From Bacteroidia bacterium (GTDB taxonomy: Bacteria > Bacteroidota > Bacteroidia > Bacteroidales > CAJPTX01): a DNA stretch of 37,836 bases. Below, piece after piece: positions 1 to 8,054 of the stretch. The translations under genes were made by a program, and so were the position numbers. The stretch spans positions 1 through 37,836 of the forward strand of contig CAJPTV010000004.1 of assembly GCA_905373665.1 (NCBI GenBank). Direction: 5' to 3'. Every line of letters begins with the position of its first letter. The first letter of the stretch is position 1. The notes under the pieces are model-generated. The model saw only the letters and a program-made list of their open reading frames with translations. It did not search any database and was not told the DNA's origin.

Positions 1-54
1 TAACTGGCATGTAACTGGCATGTAACTGGCATGTAACTGGCATGTAACTGGCAT
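1..54. repeat. 11-bp tandem repeat (TAACTGGCATG) x ~4.9
   Basis: Four perfect copies of the 11-mer TAACTGGCATG and a fifth copy lacking its last base run from the first base of the window, so the array may extend further upstream. It ends 27 bases before the -7 box of uvrA. The unit is not a multiple of three and there are no spacers, so it is neither coding nor a CRISPR array. The core TAACTGGC recurs once at 5541-5548, next to another promoter. Confidence 0.9.
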
Positions 55-81
55 TCCCGTTAGGGGTTACCCCATATTCCC

Positions 82-89
82 TATCTTTG
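82..89 (+). promoter_or_regulatory. Bacteroidetes -7 box upstream of uvrA
   Basis: TATCTTTG matches the Bacteroidetes -7 consensus TAnnTTTG exactly and lies 22 bases before the uvrA start codon, which implies a leader of about 16-20 nt. No good TTG -33 element is seen at the usual spacing; the nearest is TTAGG at about position 60, adjoining the tandem repeat. Confidence 0.6.
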
Positions 90-111
90 TGAGTCCACAA
101 CCACGAAGAGC

Positions 112-3060
112 ATGACCGACGAACAGCCTACGCCACAAACCCATGTAATCATAGAGGGGGCACGCGTCCATAACCTGAAGAATGTGAGCGTCGCCATCCC
201 ACACAATGCCCTTACGGTGGTGACGGGGCTGAGTGGGAGCGGGAAGTCCTCCCTCGTCTTTGACGTTATTTATGCCGAAGGGCAACGGCGCTATATGGAG
301 ACCCTCAATGCCTACGCGCGGCAGTTCTTGGGCAATATGGAACGCCCCGATGTCGACTATATCGACGGTCTCGCCCCAGTCATCGCTATAGAACAGCGCA
401 CTACGGGACGGAATAGCCGCTCGACCGTGGGCACCATTACCGAGATTTACGACTACCTCCGCTTGCTCTACGCGCGGGTCGCAACCGCCTATTCGCCCGT
501 CACTGGCGAGGCGCTCACGAGCCACACCTCGGAGGAGATAGACGAGCTCATCCGCTCCTCCTATTCGGGACGAACGGTGGCGCTCTGTGCCCCAGTGGTG
601 CGCGGTCGGAAAGGACACTACCAGAAGCTCTTTGCGGATCTGATGCACCGTGGCTATCTCTACGTGCGAGTCGACGGCAAGGTGATTGAAATGACCACCG
701 ACATGAAGCTTGACCGCTACGCCGTGCACGATATCGAGCTTATTATAGACCGCCTAGAGGTCCCGACCCTACCCACCGAACGCTTTACGAATTCGGTACT
801 AGAGACCCTGCGGCGAGGGAAAGGACTATTGCTGGTTGTAGACCTTGAGGATGAGAGCAGTCGCTACTATTCTCGCCAACTGATGTGCCCCACCTCTGGC
901 TATACGTTGGCAGACCCCGAGCCGCATACCTTTTCGTTCAACTCGCAGTATGGGGAGTGTCCCATCTGTCACGGGCTAGGGGTGCAGCAAGGCGTCCCCC
1001 CACGTAGCTATTTTGAAGAACGAAAAGAGAAGAAGCTCAGCGCCGTAATCGACGAACTCTACAAAGAGCACAAGCAGGCACTCAGTTACGAGCCTGTGCG
1101 GATGTGGCTCGCAGGCTGGCTTTCGGGGCACGGACTCCCTACGACGGCTAAGCTGGCAGACCTTTCGCCAGAGCTCTGTGAGCGTTTCTTCCAATCCACC
1201 CAACCCGAACCCTTTGACCGCAAGGAGTTGAAGAGAGATTCGCTCCTTTACGCTTTTTTGTTTGAGGAGTGGAAGAAAGAGGCGGGACTCTCGATGGATG
1301 GGAAAGCCCCCACGCGCACGCAGTTCGACGAGGTGGAAGAGGAAAAGCTCTTGGGGCTACAGAGCGGTATCTTAGAGATTATCGACCGCCTCAATACTTG
1401 GACAGGCGACAATGAGACCCGCGAAGCGTTCGCAGAACAGTTTGACGAGACGACCTGTTACGCCTGTCACGGGACGCGCTTGAATGAAGCGGCGCGCTGC
1501 TTTCGGATAGGAGGGAAGGATATCGCCGCCGTGTGTGACTTCCCGCTTACGGACTTTGCTGCGTGGGTTGCTGCGTTAAAAGAGCACTTGGATGGGACAC
1601 GCCGTACGGTGGCAGAGGAGATATTGAAGGAGATTCGCTCGCGAGTGCGTTTCCTGTTGGAGGTCGGGCTCGGGTATCTTTCCCTGAGTCGCCCTTCTAA
1701 TACCCTATCGGGCGGCGAGAGCCAGCGCATCCGTCTTGCTACGCAGATTGGGACAAACCTTGTGAATGTGCTTTACATTCTCGACGAGCCGAGCATTGGG
1801 CTACATCCGCGCGACAATACCAAGCTCATCCATTCGCTCAAAGCGTTACAGTCGCAAGAGAATACGATTATCGTCGTAGAGCACGACGAGGAGATGATGC
1901 GCGCGGCGGACTATTTGATAGACCTCGGTCCTGGCGCGGGACGCCACGGGGGGCAGATTATCGCTGCAGGGACGCCAGAAGAGGTGGCGCAACAAACGGG
2001 GGTAACGGGCGACTACCTCAGTGGACGGAAGCTGATAGTGACGCCCGCGGTTCGCCGTCCTGGTAACGGGCATTTTCTTCAACTCAAAGGGGCGCATGGC
2101 AATAACCTCAAGCACATCGACGTAGCGTTTCCCCTCGGGACGCTCATTTGCGTGACGGGGGTGTCGGGGAGTGGTAAGTCGACCCTCGTGAATGGTACAC
2201 TCTACCCCATCTTAAACCGTGCCATCTATCGCTCGCCCAAGCAGCCGTTGCCCTATAGCACGATTGAGGGACTGGAGTGGGTGGACAAGGTGATCCGCGT
2301 AGACCAGAGTCCGTTAAGCAAGAACCCACGTTCGAACCCTGCGACCTTTACGGGCATCTTTACCGACATCCGTAACCTTTTTGCTGCCACCCAAGATGCG
2401 AAGGTGCGTGGATTCACGGCACGCCGTTTCTCCTTTAACGTAACGGGGGGGCGTTGCGAAACGTGTAAGGGCTCGGGCTACGAGCTGATAGAGATGAACT
2501 TCTTGCCCGACGTGCAGGTGCGCTGCTCAGAGTGTGATGGCGAGCGTTATAATCGCGAGACGCTTGCGGTGCGCTATAAGGGAAAGAACATCTCGCAAGT
2601 GCTGGATATGACGGTCAACCAAGCGCACGAGTTCTTTCAGAGCCTTCCCTCATTGGAGCGGAAGTTACAGGCGATTCGTGAGGTGGGGATGGGGTATATC
2701 AAGCTTGGGCAGATGTGTGCTACTCTCTCGGGTGGTGAGAACCAGCGGGTACGCCTTGCGACGGAGTTAGCGAAACGCGACACGGGGCGCACGATTTACA
2801 TCTTTGACGAGCCTACGACAGGGCTGCACTTTGCCGATGTGCAGCAGCTCCTCTCCGTGTTTAACGCCTTGGTGGAGCGAGGGAATACGGTCATTGTCAT
2901 CGAACATAACTTGGACGTCATTCGGTGTGCAGACCACCTGATAGATATTGGCCCAGAGAGTGGCGATGGGGGTGGGAGTGTTGTTGCTACGGGGACTCCT
3001 GAGGCGGTAGCTGCTGGCAAGGGCTATACCGCCGAGGCGTTACGAGAGGTGTTGAAGTAA
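112..3060 (+). CDS. uvrA: Excinuclease ABC subunit A (UvrA)
   Basis: This is the damage-recognition ATPase of nucleotide excision repair, which loads UvrB at bulky lesions in the cytoplasm. It has 982 residues, slightly longer than the usual ~940. Two ABC ATPase halves are visible: Walker A GLSGSGKS at 39-46 and GVSGSGKS near 683, signatures LSGGESQR and LSGGENQR, and Walker B motifs ILDEPSIGLHP and IFDEPTTGLHF. The C-terminal zinc finger is intact (CETC ... CSEC). The N-terminal zinc module is degenerate: CPTSG replaces the first CxxC, with CPIC following. I believe this is common in Bacteroidetes UvrA but have not checked it. The start follows a good -7 box. It converges on the R-M pair, with 90 bases between stop codons. 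Confidence 0.95.
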   Translation: MTDEQPTPQTHVIIEGARVHNLKNVSVAIPHNALTVVTGLSGSGKSSLVFDVIYAEGQRRYMETLNAYARQFLGNMERPDVDYIDGLAPVIAIEQRTTGRNSRSTVGTITEIYDYLRLLYARVATAYSPVTGEALTSHTSEEIDELIRSSYSGRTVALCAPVVRGRKGHYQKLFADLMHRGYLYVRVDGKVIEMTTDMKLDRYAVHDIELIIDRLEVPTLPTERFTNSVLETLRRGKGLLLVVDLEDESSRYYSRQLMCPTSGYTLADPEPHTFSFNSQYGECPICHGLGVQQGVPPRSYFEERKEKKLSAVIDELYKEHKQALSYEPVRMWLAGWLSGHGLPTTAKLADLSPELCERFFQSTQPEPFDRKELKRDSLLYAFLFEEWKKEAGLSMDGKAPTRTQFDEVEEEKLLGLQSGILEIIDRLNTWTGDNETREAFAEQFDETTCYACHGTRLNEAARCFRIGGKDIAAVCDFPLTDFAAWVAALKEHLDGTRRTVAEEILKEIRSRVRFLLEVGLGYLSLSRPSNTLSGGESQRIRLATQIGTNLVNVLYILDEPSIGLHPRDNTKLIHSLKALQSQENTIIVVEHDEEMMRAADYLIDLGPGAGRHGGQIIAAGTPEEVAQQTGVTGDYLSGRKLIVTPAVRRPGNGHFLQLKGAHGNNLKHIDVAFPLGTLICVTGVSGSGKSTLVNGTLYPILNRAIYRSPKQPLPYSTIEGLEWVDKVIRVDQSPLSKNPRSNPATFTGIFTDIRNLFAATQDAKVRGFTARRFSFNVTGGRCETCKGSGYELIEMNFLPDVQVRCSECDGERYNRETLAVRYKGKNISQVLDMTVNQAHEFFQSLPSLERKLQAIREVGMGYIKLGQMCATLSGGENQRVRLATELAKRDTGRTIYIFDEPTTGLHFADVQQLLSVFNALVERGNTVIVIEHNLDVIRCADHLIDIGPESGDGGGSVVATGTPEAVAAGKGYTAEALREVLK

Positions 3061-3107
3061 GGGGGGTATCGTAGGGGCGGCGCACTCTTAGCGCTGGGCG
3101 TAGCCCG

Positions 3108-3128
3108 CTATCCCTTTATAGGGAATAG
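3108..3128. terminator. Possible hairpin between convergent uvrA and endonuclease genes
   Basis: CTATCCCT and AGGGAATAG can pair into an 8-bp stem with one bulged base and a TTAT loop. It lies between two converging stop codons, where a bidirectional terminator would be expected. There is no T-run directly after the stem on either strand (a TTTTTT tract on the plus strand begins only ~25 bases later), so this is a weak call. Confidence 0.3.
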
Positions 3129-3150
3129 GATATCGCATGTTGATAGTCCC

Positions 3151-4314
3151 CTAGTTTTTTACCATCTCTATAAAACGCTCTAAAGAGAGGATTTGCGACT
3201 GGTATTCCTTATCAAAAGCGGTAAGATGTGCCTTGGGCACCACGAGGTGTACTCCAGCTTTTCTCATTTCGGTTAATTGAGGTCGCGAAATCCCCTTTTG
3301 TAGCGTAAAAAGATGTTTATTGGGAATACGATCCGCTTCGTTAAGTATTTGCCTCCAGCGGTCTTTACACGTGGTCTTTGCTCCCAAAAAATAGAGCTGA
3401 GAGGGAGTGAAACGCGGGTTATGGTATGCTTCTTCACTCGGGAAAAGGAAGTCTGGGCGTTTGTTTCCCTCTGTCTGAGCCTGTGTTGCGAATGGTAACC
3501 CCGAATAGCGGAATATCCGTTCTAAGTGCAACTCCAGCGAACGACCAGCCCTTGACTTTCTCCTGTTAAGAATCGTATTAGCAAAAGAGATTAACTCCTC
3601 GCAAGAAGCAAACGGTGTGGAATATGTAGGACTGTAAATCGTTTCCTCGAGTGTCTTAAAGAGCTCAAATTCTCGGTTTATCCATGCCAAAAGCACATCG
3701 TCAGGATGATGTACGATATAGCGACGATTGTAACCTCGGCATACGAGTTCGAACTTTTCACCCCAAAAAGCTAAAACCCGAGCATCGGGGAAACAAGTCG
3801 TGTAACGTTTCAAAAAGATCGCCCGCAGGCGCTCTTCCAATACACTCGTTTCCTCAACAGAAGAGTGAAGTAATACGGAGTTTGCTGTGGGGGAAATATT
3901 GAAATGTGAAAAGAACCCCTCTATATCTTGGTCTCTTTCCAACACAAAAGCGGTGTAGTACGCATCGTCTTTCTGAGTAAAAACCAAAAGACTCCCTGTG
4001 TACTCTTCTCGTAAGTAAGGGAAATTCCGACCGAAACGCGTGATACGATACTCATTACGAGTACCACAGCCATAGTACTTAAAGCAACTCTCTGTCTCAA
4101 ATTCCCCTTGCCAGCAGATCTTTACTGTGCGTTCTTTATTTTCTCCCTTTTGCCCCAAAGGAGCAAACAATAGAGACGAAGCCTCCTTGGGAACATAGAA
4201 ACCTGCTTGGTGTCCGCCCGTTGTACCGACATCATTCGCCGTGATATAACGAAAGAACGTCCCCTTACCCGATACGATCGAGTCGATAACCTGTGCTAAG
4301 AGCTCGCTCGGCAT
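3151..4314 (-). CDS. Type II restriction endonuclease, EcoRII family
   Basis: This is a 387-residue EcoRII-like restriction enzyme (EcoRII itself is ~400). The N-terminal effector-domain motif GGHQAGFYVP lies at about 33-42. The C-terminal catalytic domain has SRAGRSLELHLE at ~254-265, RPDFLFP at ~286-292 and GAKTTCKDRWRQ at ~311-322, the PD-(D/E)XK-type core of the EcoRII C-terminal domain. The reading frame stays open further upstream to 4458, but the ATG at 4314 is chosen because family homology begins just after it. With this start it overlaps the methyltransferase stop by 19 bases, so the genes are probably translationally coupled with methylase first. The cognate site is predicted to be CCWGG or a related CCNGG. 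EcoRII-type enzymes typically need two sites for efficient cleavage. Confidence 0.88.
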   Translation of the reverse strand: MPSELLAQVIDSIVSGKGTFFRYITANDVGTTGGHQAGFYVPKEASSLLFAPLGQKGENKERTVKICWQGEFETESCFKYYGCGTRNEYRITRFGRNFPYLREEYTGSLLVFTQKDDAYYTAFVLERDQDIEGFFSHFNISPTANSVLLHSSVEETSVLEERLRAIFLKRYTTCFPDARVLAFWGEKFELVCRGYNRRYIVHHPDDVLLAWINREFELFKTLEETIYSPTYSTPFASCEELISFANTILNRRKSRAGRSLELHLERIFRYSGLPFATQAQTEGNKRPDFLFPSEEAYHNPRFTPSQLYFLGAKTTCKDRWRQILNEADRIPNKHLFTLQKGISRPQLTEMRKAGVHLVVPKAHLTAFDKEYQSQILSLERFIEMVKN

Positions 4315-5339
4315 GATGAGAGCATATATTCCACAAGACTTTGTCCCACGAACAGCACTAAGGGGACAACGACCGAATTCCCCATCTGTCGGTACAACTG
4401 CGTACGACTCACGGCCGTAATCACAAACTCTTCTGGGTAACCCATCAAGCGGGCACACTCGCGCGGGGTAAGACGCCGAGGATTCTGCCCCTCTTGTGGT
4501 ATCAGTATCTCTGAGCCATCTTTGTAGTAACGAGCACTTAGCGTACGCGACACCCCATCAAGGGATGTTAATCCGTAGCCGAACCCATTGCCCTTGGCGC
4601 GATGTTTTTCTTGGTAGGCTTGTAGGTAAGCCCATAGCTTGTCTGAGAGCGTATATTCCGCAGGTACGTTTTCTTCCAAAATCTCTTTTAGCGCCCACTG
4701 CTTGGGAAGGGGGGTAGGAAATTGATAAGGAGGCGCAGCTGCGTAGTGTGCCTTATCAAAGCCCACCATAAAGATGCGTTCGCGGTGTTGTGGCGTAAAA
4801 TCACGCGCATCGTAAAGCTGGAAATAAAAGCTATAACCGAGCGATTGAAGCGTCTCTTGAATAATACGGAACGTGCGCCCCCGGTCGTGCGAGAGGAGGT
4901 TCTTTACGTTTTCTAAGAAAAAGGCTTTAGGACGATGCTGCGCAAGGATGTCAGCGACTTCAAAAAAGAGTGTCCCTTGCGTTTTATCTAAAAAGCCCGT
5001 AGGGCGTCCTAAACTCTGCTTTTTAGACACCCCCGCTATAGAGAATGGCTGACAGGGGAAACCCGCACAAAGGAGGTCAAAAGAGGCAGGAATAGCCTTT
5101 CGCGTCTCCTCCGCTCGGATATCGCCGTAGGGGGTCTCGCCGTAATTGGCGCAATAGGTCTGTTGGGCATATTTATCCCATTCGCTAGAGAAGAGACACT
5201 GTCCGCCCAAGCGCTGTAACGAGAGGCGGAAGCCGCCAATTCCTGCAAACAAGTCGATAAATGTAAAGCGAGGAATCCCCGCAATCGGTAGGAAGGGGGC
5301 TTTTGCCTGCGAGAAATTGCGAGCTATTCCGTCCGTCAT
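4296..5339 (-). CDS. DNA cytosine-5 methyltransferase, Dcm/M.EcoRII type
   Basis: This 347-residue C5-cytosine methyltransferase protects host DNA from the adjacent EcoRII-type endonuclease. The motifs are in canonical order: FAGIGG (31-36, SAM binding), PCQPFS (95-100, catalytic Cys96), ENV (143-145), QHRER (184-188), LTPRECARLMGYP (290-302) and GNSVVVP (320-326). The target-recognition region contains SARYYKDGSEILI (268-280), a stretch I associate with Dcm/M.EcoRII/SsoII enzymes reading CCWGG or CCNGG. It is upstream of the nuclease on the same strand and overlaps it, an arrangement that favours methylation before cleavage. No vsr-like mismatch endonuclease or controller gene is visible. 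Confidence 0.92.
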   Translation of the reverse strand: MTDGIARNFSQAKAPFLPIAGIPRFTFIDLFAGIGGFRLSLQRLGGQCLFSSEWDKYAQQTYCANYGETPYGDIRAEETRKAIPASFDLLCAGFPCQPFSIAGVSKKQSLGRPTGFLDKTQGTLFFEVADILAQHRPKAFFLENVKNLLSHDRGRTFRIIQETLQSLGYSFYFQLYDARDFTPQHRERIFMVGFDKAHYAAAPPYQFPTPLPKQWALKEILEENVPAEYTLSDKLWAYLQAYQEKHRAKGNGFGYGLTSLDGVSRTLSARYYKDGSEILIPQEGQNPRRLTPRECARLMGYPEEFVITAVSRTQLYRQMGNSVVVPLVLFVGQSLVEYMLSSCRASS

Positions 5340-5361
5340 GCCTTTTCCATTGAACTCTTCG

Positions 5362-5369
5362 CAAATATG
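5362..5369 (-). promoter_or_regulatory. Possible -7 box for the R-M operon
   Basis: On the minus strand this reads CATATTTG, one mismatch from TAnnTTTG, and ends 22 bases before the methyltransferase ATG. No TTG -33 element is obvious. Confidence 0.35.
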
Positions 5370-5477
5370 AGGATTTTTGCAGAAAGGCGGAGCTAAGAGC
5401 GCGAGGCTCAGTGTTGAGGAGAGTGTGACGGGGGGGTTAAGGAAGTGATAAGCGTTGCTAGTAAAAGTTAGGATGGG

Positions 5478-5528
5478 TAAAAGTGTCTTTCCCCCCCCGC
5501 TTCATTCCTCCTGCAACAAGAGACTCTC
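5478..5528. repeat. Dispersed intergenic repeat, copy 1
   Basis: The segment starts TAAAAGTG, runs through a C-tract (8 C at 5491-5498) and ends in a 24-nt block (5505-5528) matching 15336-15359 at 22 of 24 positions. The second copy has the same order of parts with a shorter middle. It lies between the R-M pair and the O-methyltransferase gene. Confidence 0.6.
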
Positions 5529-5529
5529 C

Positions 5530-5552
5530 TTCAGCCACAGTAACTGGCTGAA
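5530..5552. promoter_or_regulatory. Inverted repeat just upstream of the O-methyltransferase -7 box
   Basis: TTCAGCCA and TGGCTGAA form a perfect 8-bp inverted repeat separated by 7 bases. It ends 6 bases before the TACCTTCG box and occupies the place where a -33 element would be. It could be an operator or an RNA hairpin ending a transcript; the sequence does not say which. Confidence 0.4.
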
Positions 5553-5558
5553 ATTCCC

Positions 5559-5566
5559 TACCTTCG
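5559..5566 (+). promoter_or_regulatory. Probable -7 box for the O-methyltransferase gene
   Basis: TACCTTCG is one mismatch from TAnnTTTG and lies 34 bases before the ATG at 5601. The -33 region is occupied by an inverted repeat rather than by a TTG. Confidence 0.4.
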
Positions 5567-5600
5567 TCTATCGGAGAATGGAAGATGAAACACGATTGAA

Positions 5601-6272
5601 ATGCCGCCAATGCTCCCAGCCGTAGACCCCTCGGTAAATCACCTCCGCGAGTATCTGGAGGGGCTCCTCCCCGCGGACGATGCGCTCCTGCAAGCCCTTG
5701 TACGCGAGACCTATTCCCTGACACAACATCCGCGGATGCTCGGCGACCGCTGGCTATGCGCTTTCTTAGAAATGACCTTGATTGGGCGAACAGCTCCCCG
5801 CGTCCTCGAGCTGGGAACGTTTACGGGCTATACCACCCTTCGCTTGGCACGTGCCGCTGGCACGTCGGGGCACGTTACGACCCTAGAGTCTAGCCCACTG
5901 CATGCGGATATCGCAGCGAAATACTTTGCAGCGGCAGGGCTCGAGGAGCGGATTACCCTCCTACGCGGGGAGGCGTGCACGCTTCTCGCGACATTCCCCA
6001 CCACACCCTCTTTCGACCTCATCTTTATCGATGCGGACAAAGCCGAGTATCCTCGTTACCTAGAGCTTACGCTGCCACTGCTGCGCGTGGGAGGCATGTT
6101 GGTAGCCGACAATGTGCTGTGGGGGGGAAAGACCGCAGACCCTACGCTGCACGATCTGCGTACGGAGGCGCTCCGTCGCTTCAACCAAACGGTACTTTCA
6201 CACCCCGCCTTACGAGCCACCCTCCTGCCCGCAGGTGACGGCGTTGTCGTGGCGACACGGTGTGCGGAGTAA
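5601..6272 (+). CDS. SAM-dependent O-methyltransferase, class I (CCoAOMT-like)
   Basis: This 223-residue methyltransferase belongs to the caffeoyl-CoA/catechol O-methyltransferase-like family (PF01596). The SAM-binding motif I is VLELGTFTGYTTL, followed by the acidic motif TLESS, FIDADKAEY (metal/SAM site) and VADNVLWGGK, all in the expected order. The true substrate of the bacterial homologues is generally unknown, so only the chemistry is assigned. The start is the first ATG after the -7-like box; a second ATG three codons in is also possible. A run of seven G lies in the conserved LWGGK codons near 6121. The gene ends 40 bases before the lipoprotein gene, which has its own promoter. Confidence 0.88.
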   Translation: MPPMLPAVDPSVNHLREYLEGLLPADDALLQALVRETYSLTQHPRMLGDRWLCAFLEMTLIGRTAPRVLELGTFTGYTTLRLARAAGTSGHVTTLESSPLHADIAAKYFAAAGLEERITLLRGEACTLLATFPTTPSFDLIFIDADKAEYPRYLELTLPLLRVGGMLVADNVLWGGKTADPTLHDLRTEALRRFNQTVLSHPALRATLLPAGDGVVVATRCAE

Positions 6273-6277
6273 TGGCA

Positions 6278-6308
6278 TTGCTTCTTTTTGCCCCTTTCGC
6301 TATTTTTG
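6278..6308 (+). promoter_or_regulatory. Promoter (-33 TTG / -7 TATTTTTG) for the Ig-like lipoprotein
   Basis: TTG at 6278-6280, a 20-base spacer and TATTTTTG at 6301-6308 form one of the best consensus promoters in the window. Only four bases separate the -7 box from the ATG at 6313, so transcription should begin at or next to the start codon. That would make a leaderless or nearly leaderless mRNA. Confidence 0.6.
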
Positions 6309-6312
6309 CCCA

Positions 6313-8049
6313 ATGAAACGGTGTAGAATTTGGGGGCTTGGGACACTACTCCTATTGCTGCCCCTGGTCGGGTTCTTGTTTACACAGTGTGCGCGCGTGA
6401 TCGCACTCAGTGGTGGCGAAAAGGACGTTATGCCGCCGCGCATTGTCCGCACCGTACCCGCCAATGGTGCAACCCACTTTACGGGTAAGCGCGTCAAAAT
6501 CACCTTTGACGAGTATGTCAACCTCAAGGATGCACAGAAGGAGATCTACTTCTCCCCGCCCTTCCGTTGGCCTTATGGGACGACCCTACAAGGGCGCTCC
6601 CTCGTCTTCGATATCGTCGATACGCTACAGGCCGACGTGACCTATCGCCTACACCTCGGGACAGCGATTGAGGACTTGACGGAGAAGAATCCGTTTCGAG
6701 ACACCCTCTTTACCTTTTCCACAGGGGCAACGATTGATACACACGTCTTACACGGCACGGTGCGCGATGCGCTCTCGCACGACCCCGCCAAAGGGGTAAG
6801 GGTGATGCTCTACCGCGAAGCGACCGACTCGGTCGTTTACAAAGCGTTACCGAACTATGTTGCCGCATCGGATGCCGAGGGACGCTTCCGCTTTGATAAC
6901 CTGCCCGCTGGGGTAGCGTTTAAGCTCTTTGCCCTCGAAGATGCGAATACGAACCACCGTTACGACCAGCCACAAAAGGAGCGTGTCGCCTTCCTCGATT
7001 CGCTCGTGACGCCCCTCCCCCTCGGACAAGACTCGCTGCAAGCACCCCTCACGCTCGATCTCTTTACCTTCGCACGTCCGCCCCTCGTACTCACTTCAGC
7101 AACGCGTCCCGTGCCGGAGGAGATACAACTCATATTTTCCACTTCTACGGCTCGCTCGCTCGTTTTGCGCGATAGCTTGGGTAATATACCCTCTCTTGTA
7201 TTAGAACCGTCTTTTTCGGGCGATACTGTGCGTTTTTGGCTAACCGACGCACAGCTGGCGCGACAAGACTCGTTGTTCTTCACGGTGCAGTACACAGGCA
7301 AAGCGCCTTTTAACGACGAGACGCGCACGGATACACTACGCCTAGCCTACTCCTTTGCTAAGCCCGATCGGGACTCTACGTGGGTGCTCTTGCCTATAGA
7401 ACAGCGCTTGTCGGATTCTTTACTGCGCATCGCGGTGTTGAATGCGAACAAAGGGCTTGCGGTGGAGGATAGCCTACGGCTTGAACTCTCCTCTGCAGTG
7501 ACGCGCGTGTCGGAGGAGCGGCTCTATCTGCTGCCCGACTCGGTGGAGGTGAAGCTCTTGCCTGTCCCCGAGCAGCCTCGCCAATTCTTACTTCATGCCC
7601 CATGGAAGGCACGCCGCACCTATGACGTGGTAGCACTCCCTGGTGCATTTACCGATGCCTTTGGGCGAACGAACGACACGGTAAAGCTTCGCTTCGCAAC
7701 CCTCAATCCATCCCAATTCTCTGTTTTGCACCTTACGTTGCAGCACTTCCCGCCGAATGCGCTGGTGCAAGTGCTCAGCAGCGACGGCAAGAAGACCCTA
7801 TTGCGTTCACTGCGGGTTGCCCCACAAGCGACGCGGCTCGACATCCCCTATCTTGCTCCAGGGACGTATGAGCTGCGGATTGTCGACGACCAGAATGCGA
7901 ACGGCGTTTGGGACACGGGCAACTACCTCCTACACCAACCACCCGAGTCAGTGCGTTATTACAAAAACGAAAAAGGACAGTCTACCCTCTCGCTCCGCAC
8001 CAATTGGGAGTATGACGTGACGGTAGACTACACAATTTTGGAGGAGTAG
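6313..8049 (+). CDS. SbsA Ig-like (Big_5) domain lipoprotein
   Basis: This is a predicted 578-residue envelope lipoprotein. The N-terminus has KRCR, a hydrophobic stretch (residues 8-23) and Cys26 in LFTQC, plausible for signal peptidase II though Q at -1 is not classical. SGGEKDVMPP follows and corresponds to the (S/T)GGPKD..PP segment typical of Bacteroidetes lipoproteins with an N-terminal SbsA Ig-like domain (PF13205). Further motifs are KITFDEYVNLKD, YFSPPF and a carboxypeptidase-regulatory-like region near 155-210 (AEGRFRFDNLPAG). A GTYELRIVDDQNANGVWDTG segment lies near the C-terminus. The frame is open upstream to 6112, but the ATG at 6313 is preferred because it starts the signal peptide. 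No enzymatic function is visible; a structural or cell-surface role is inferred. It heads a tight operon, with the next gene 5 bases away. Confidence 0.82.
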   Translation: MKRCRIWGLGTLLLLLPLVGFLFTQCARVIALSGGEKDVMPPRIVRTVPANGATHFTGKRVKITFDEYVNLKDAQKEIYFSPPFRWPYGTTLQGRSLVFDIVDTLQADVTYRLHLGTAIEDLTEKNPFRDTLFTFSTGATIDTHVLHGTVRDALSHDPAKGVRVMLYREATDSVVYKALPNYVAASDAEGRFRFDNLPAGVAFKLFALEDANTNHRYDQPQKERVAFLDSLVTPLPLGQDSLQAPLTLDLFTFARPPLVLTSATRPVPEEIQLIFSTSTARSLVLRDSLGNIPSLVLEPSFSGDTVRFWLTDAQLARQDSLFFTVQYTGKAPFNDETRTDTLRLAYSFAKPDRDSTWVLLPIEQRLSDSLLRIAVLNANKGLAVEDSLRLELSSAVTRVSEERLYLLPDSVEVKLLPVPEQPRQFLLHAPWKARRTYDVVALPGAFTDAFGRTNDTVKLRFATLNPSQFSVLHLTLQHFPPNALVQVLSSDGKKTLLRSLRVAPQATRLDIPYLAPGTYELRIVDDQNANGVWDTGNYLLHQPPESVRYYKNEKGQSTLSLRTNWEYDVTVDYTILEE

Positions 8050-8054
8050 CAGAT

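Noticed and set aside
1..54. Short direct repeats that could suggest a CRISPR array
   Set aside because: The units are 11 bp, directly adjoining and have no spacers; it is a simple tandem repeat.
6119..6127. Run of seven G in the O-methyltransferase gene as a phase-variation switch (similar tracts at 2446, 5430 and 5491)
   Set aside because: Seven- and eight-base G/C runs occur by chance in this G-rich sequence, and the tract falls in conserved LWGGK codons with the frame intact; no sign of switching.
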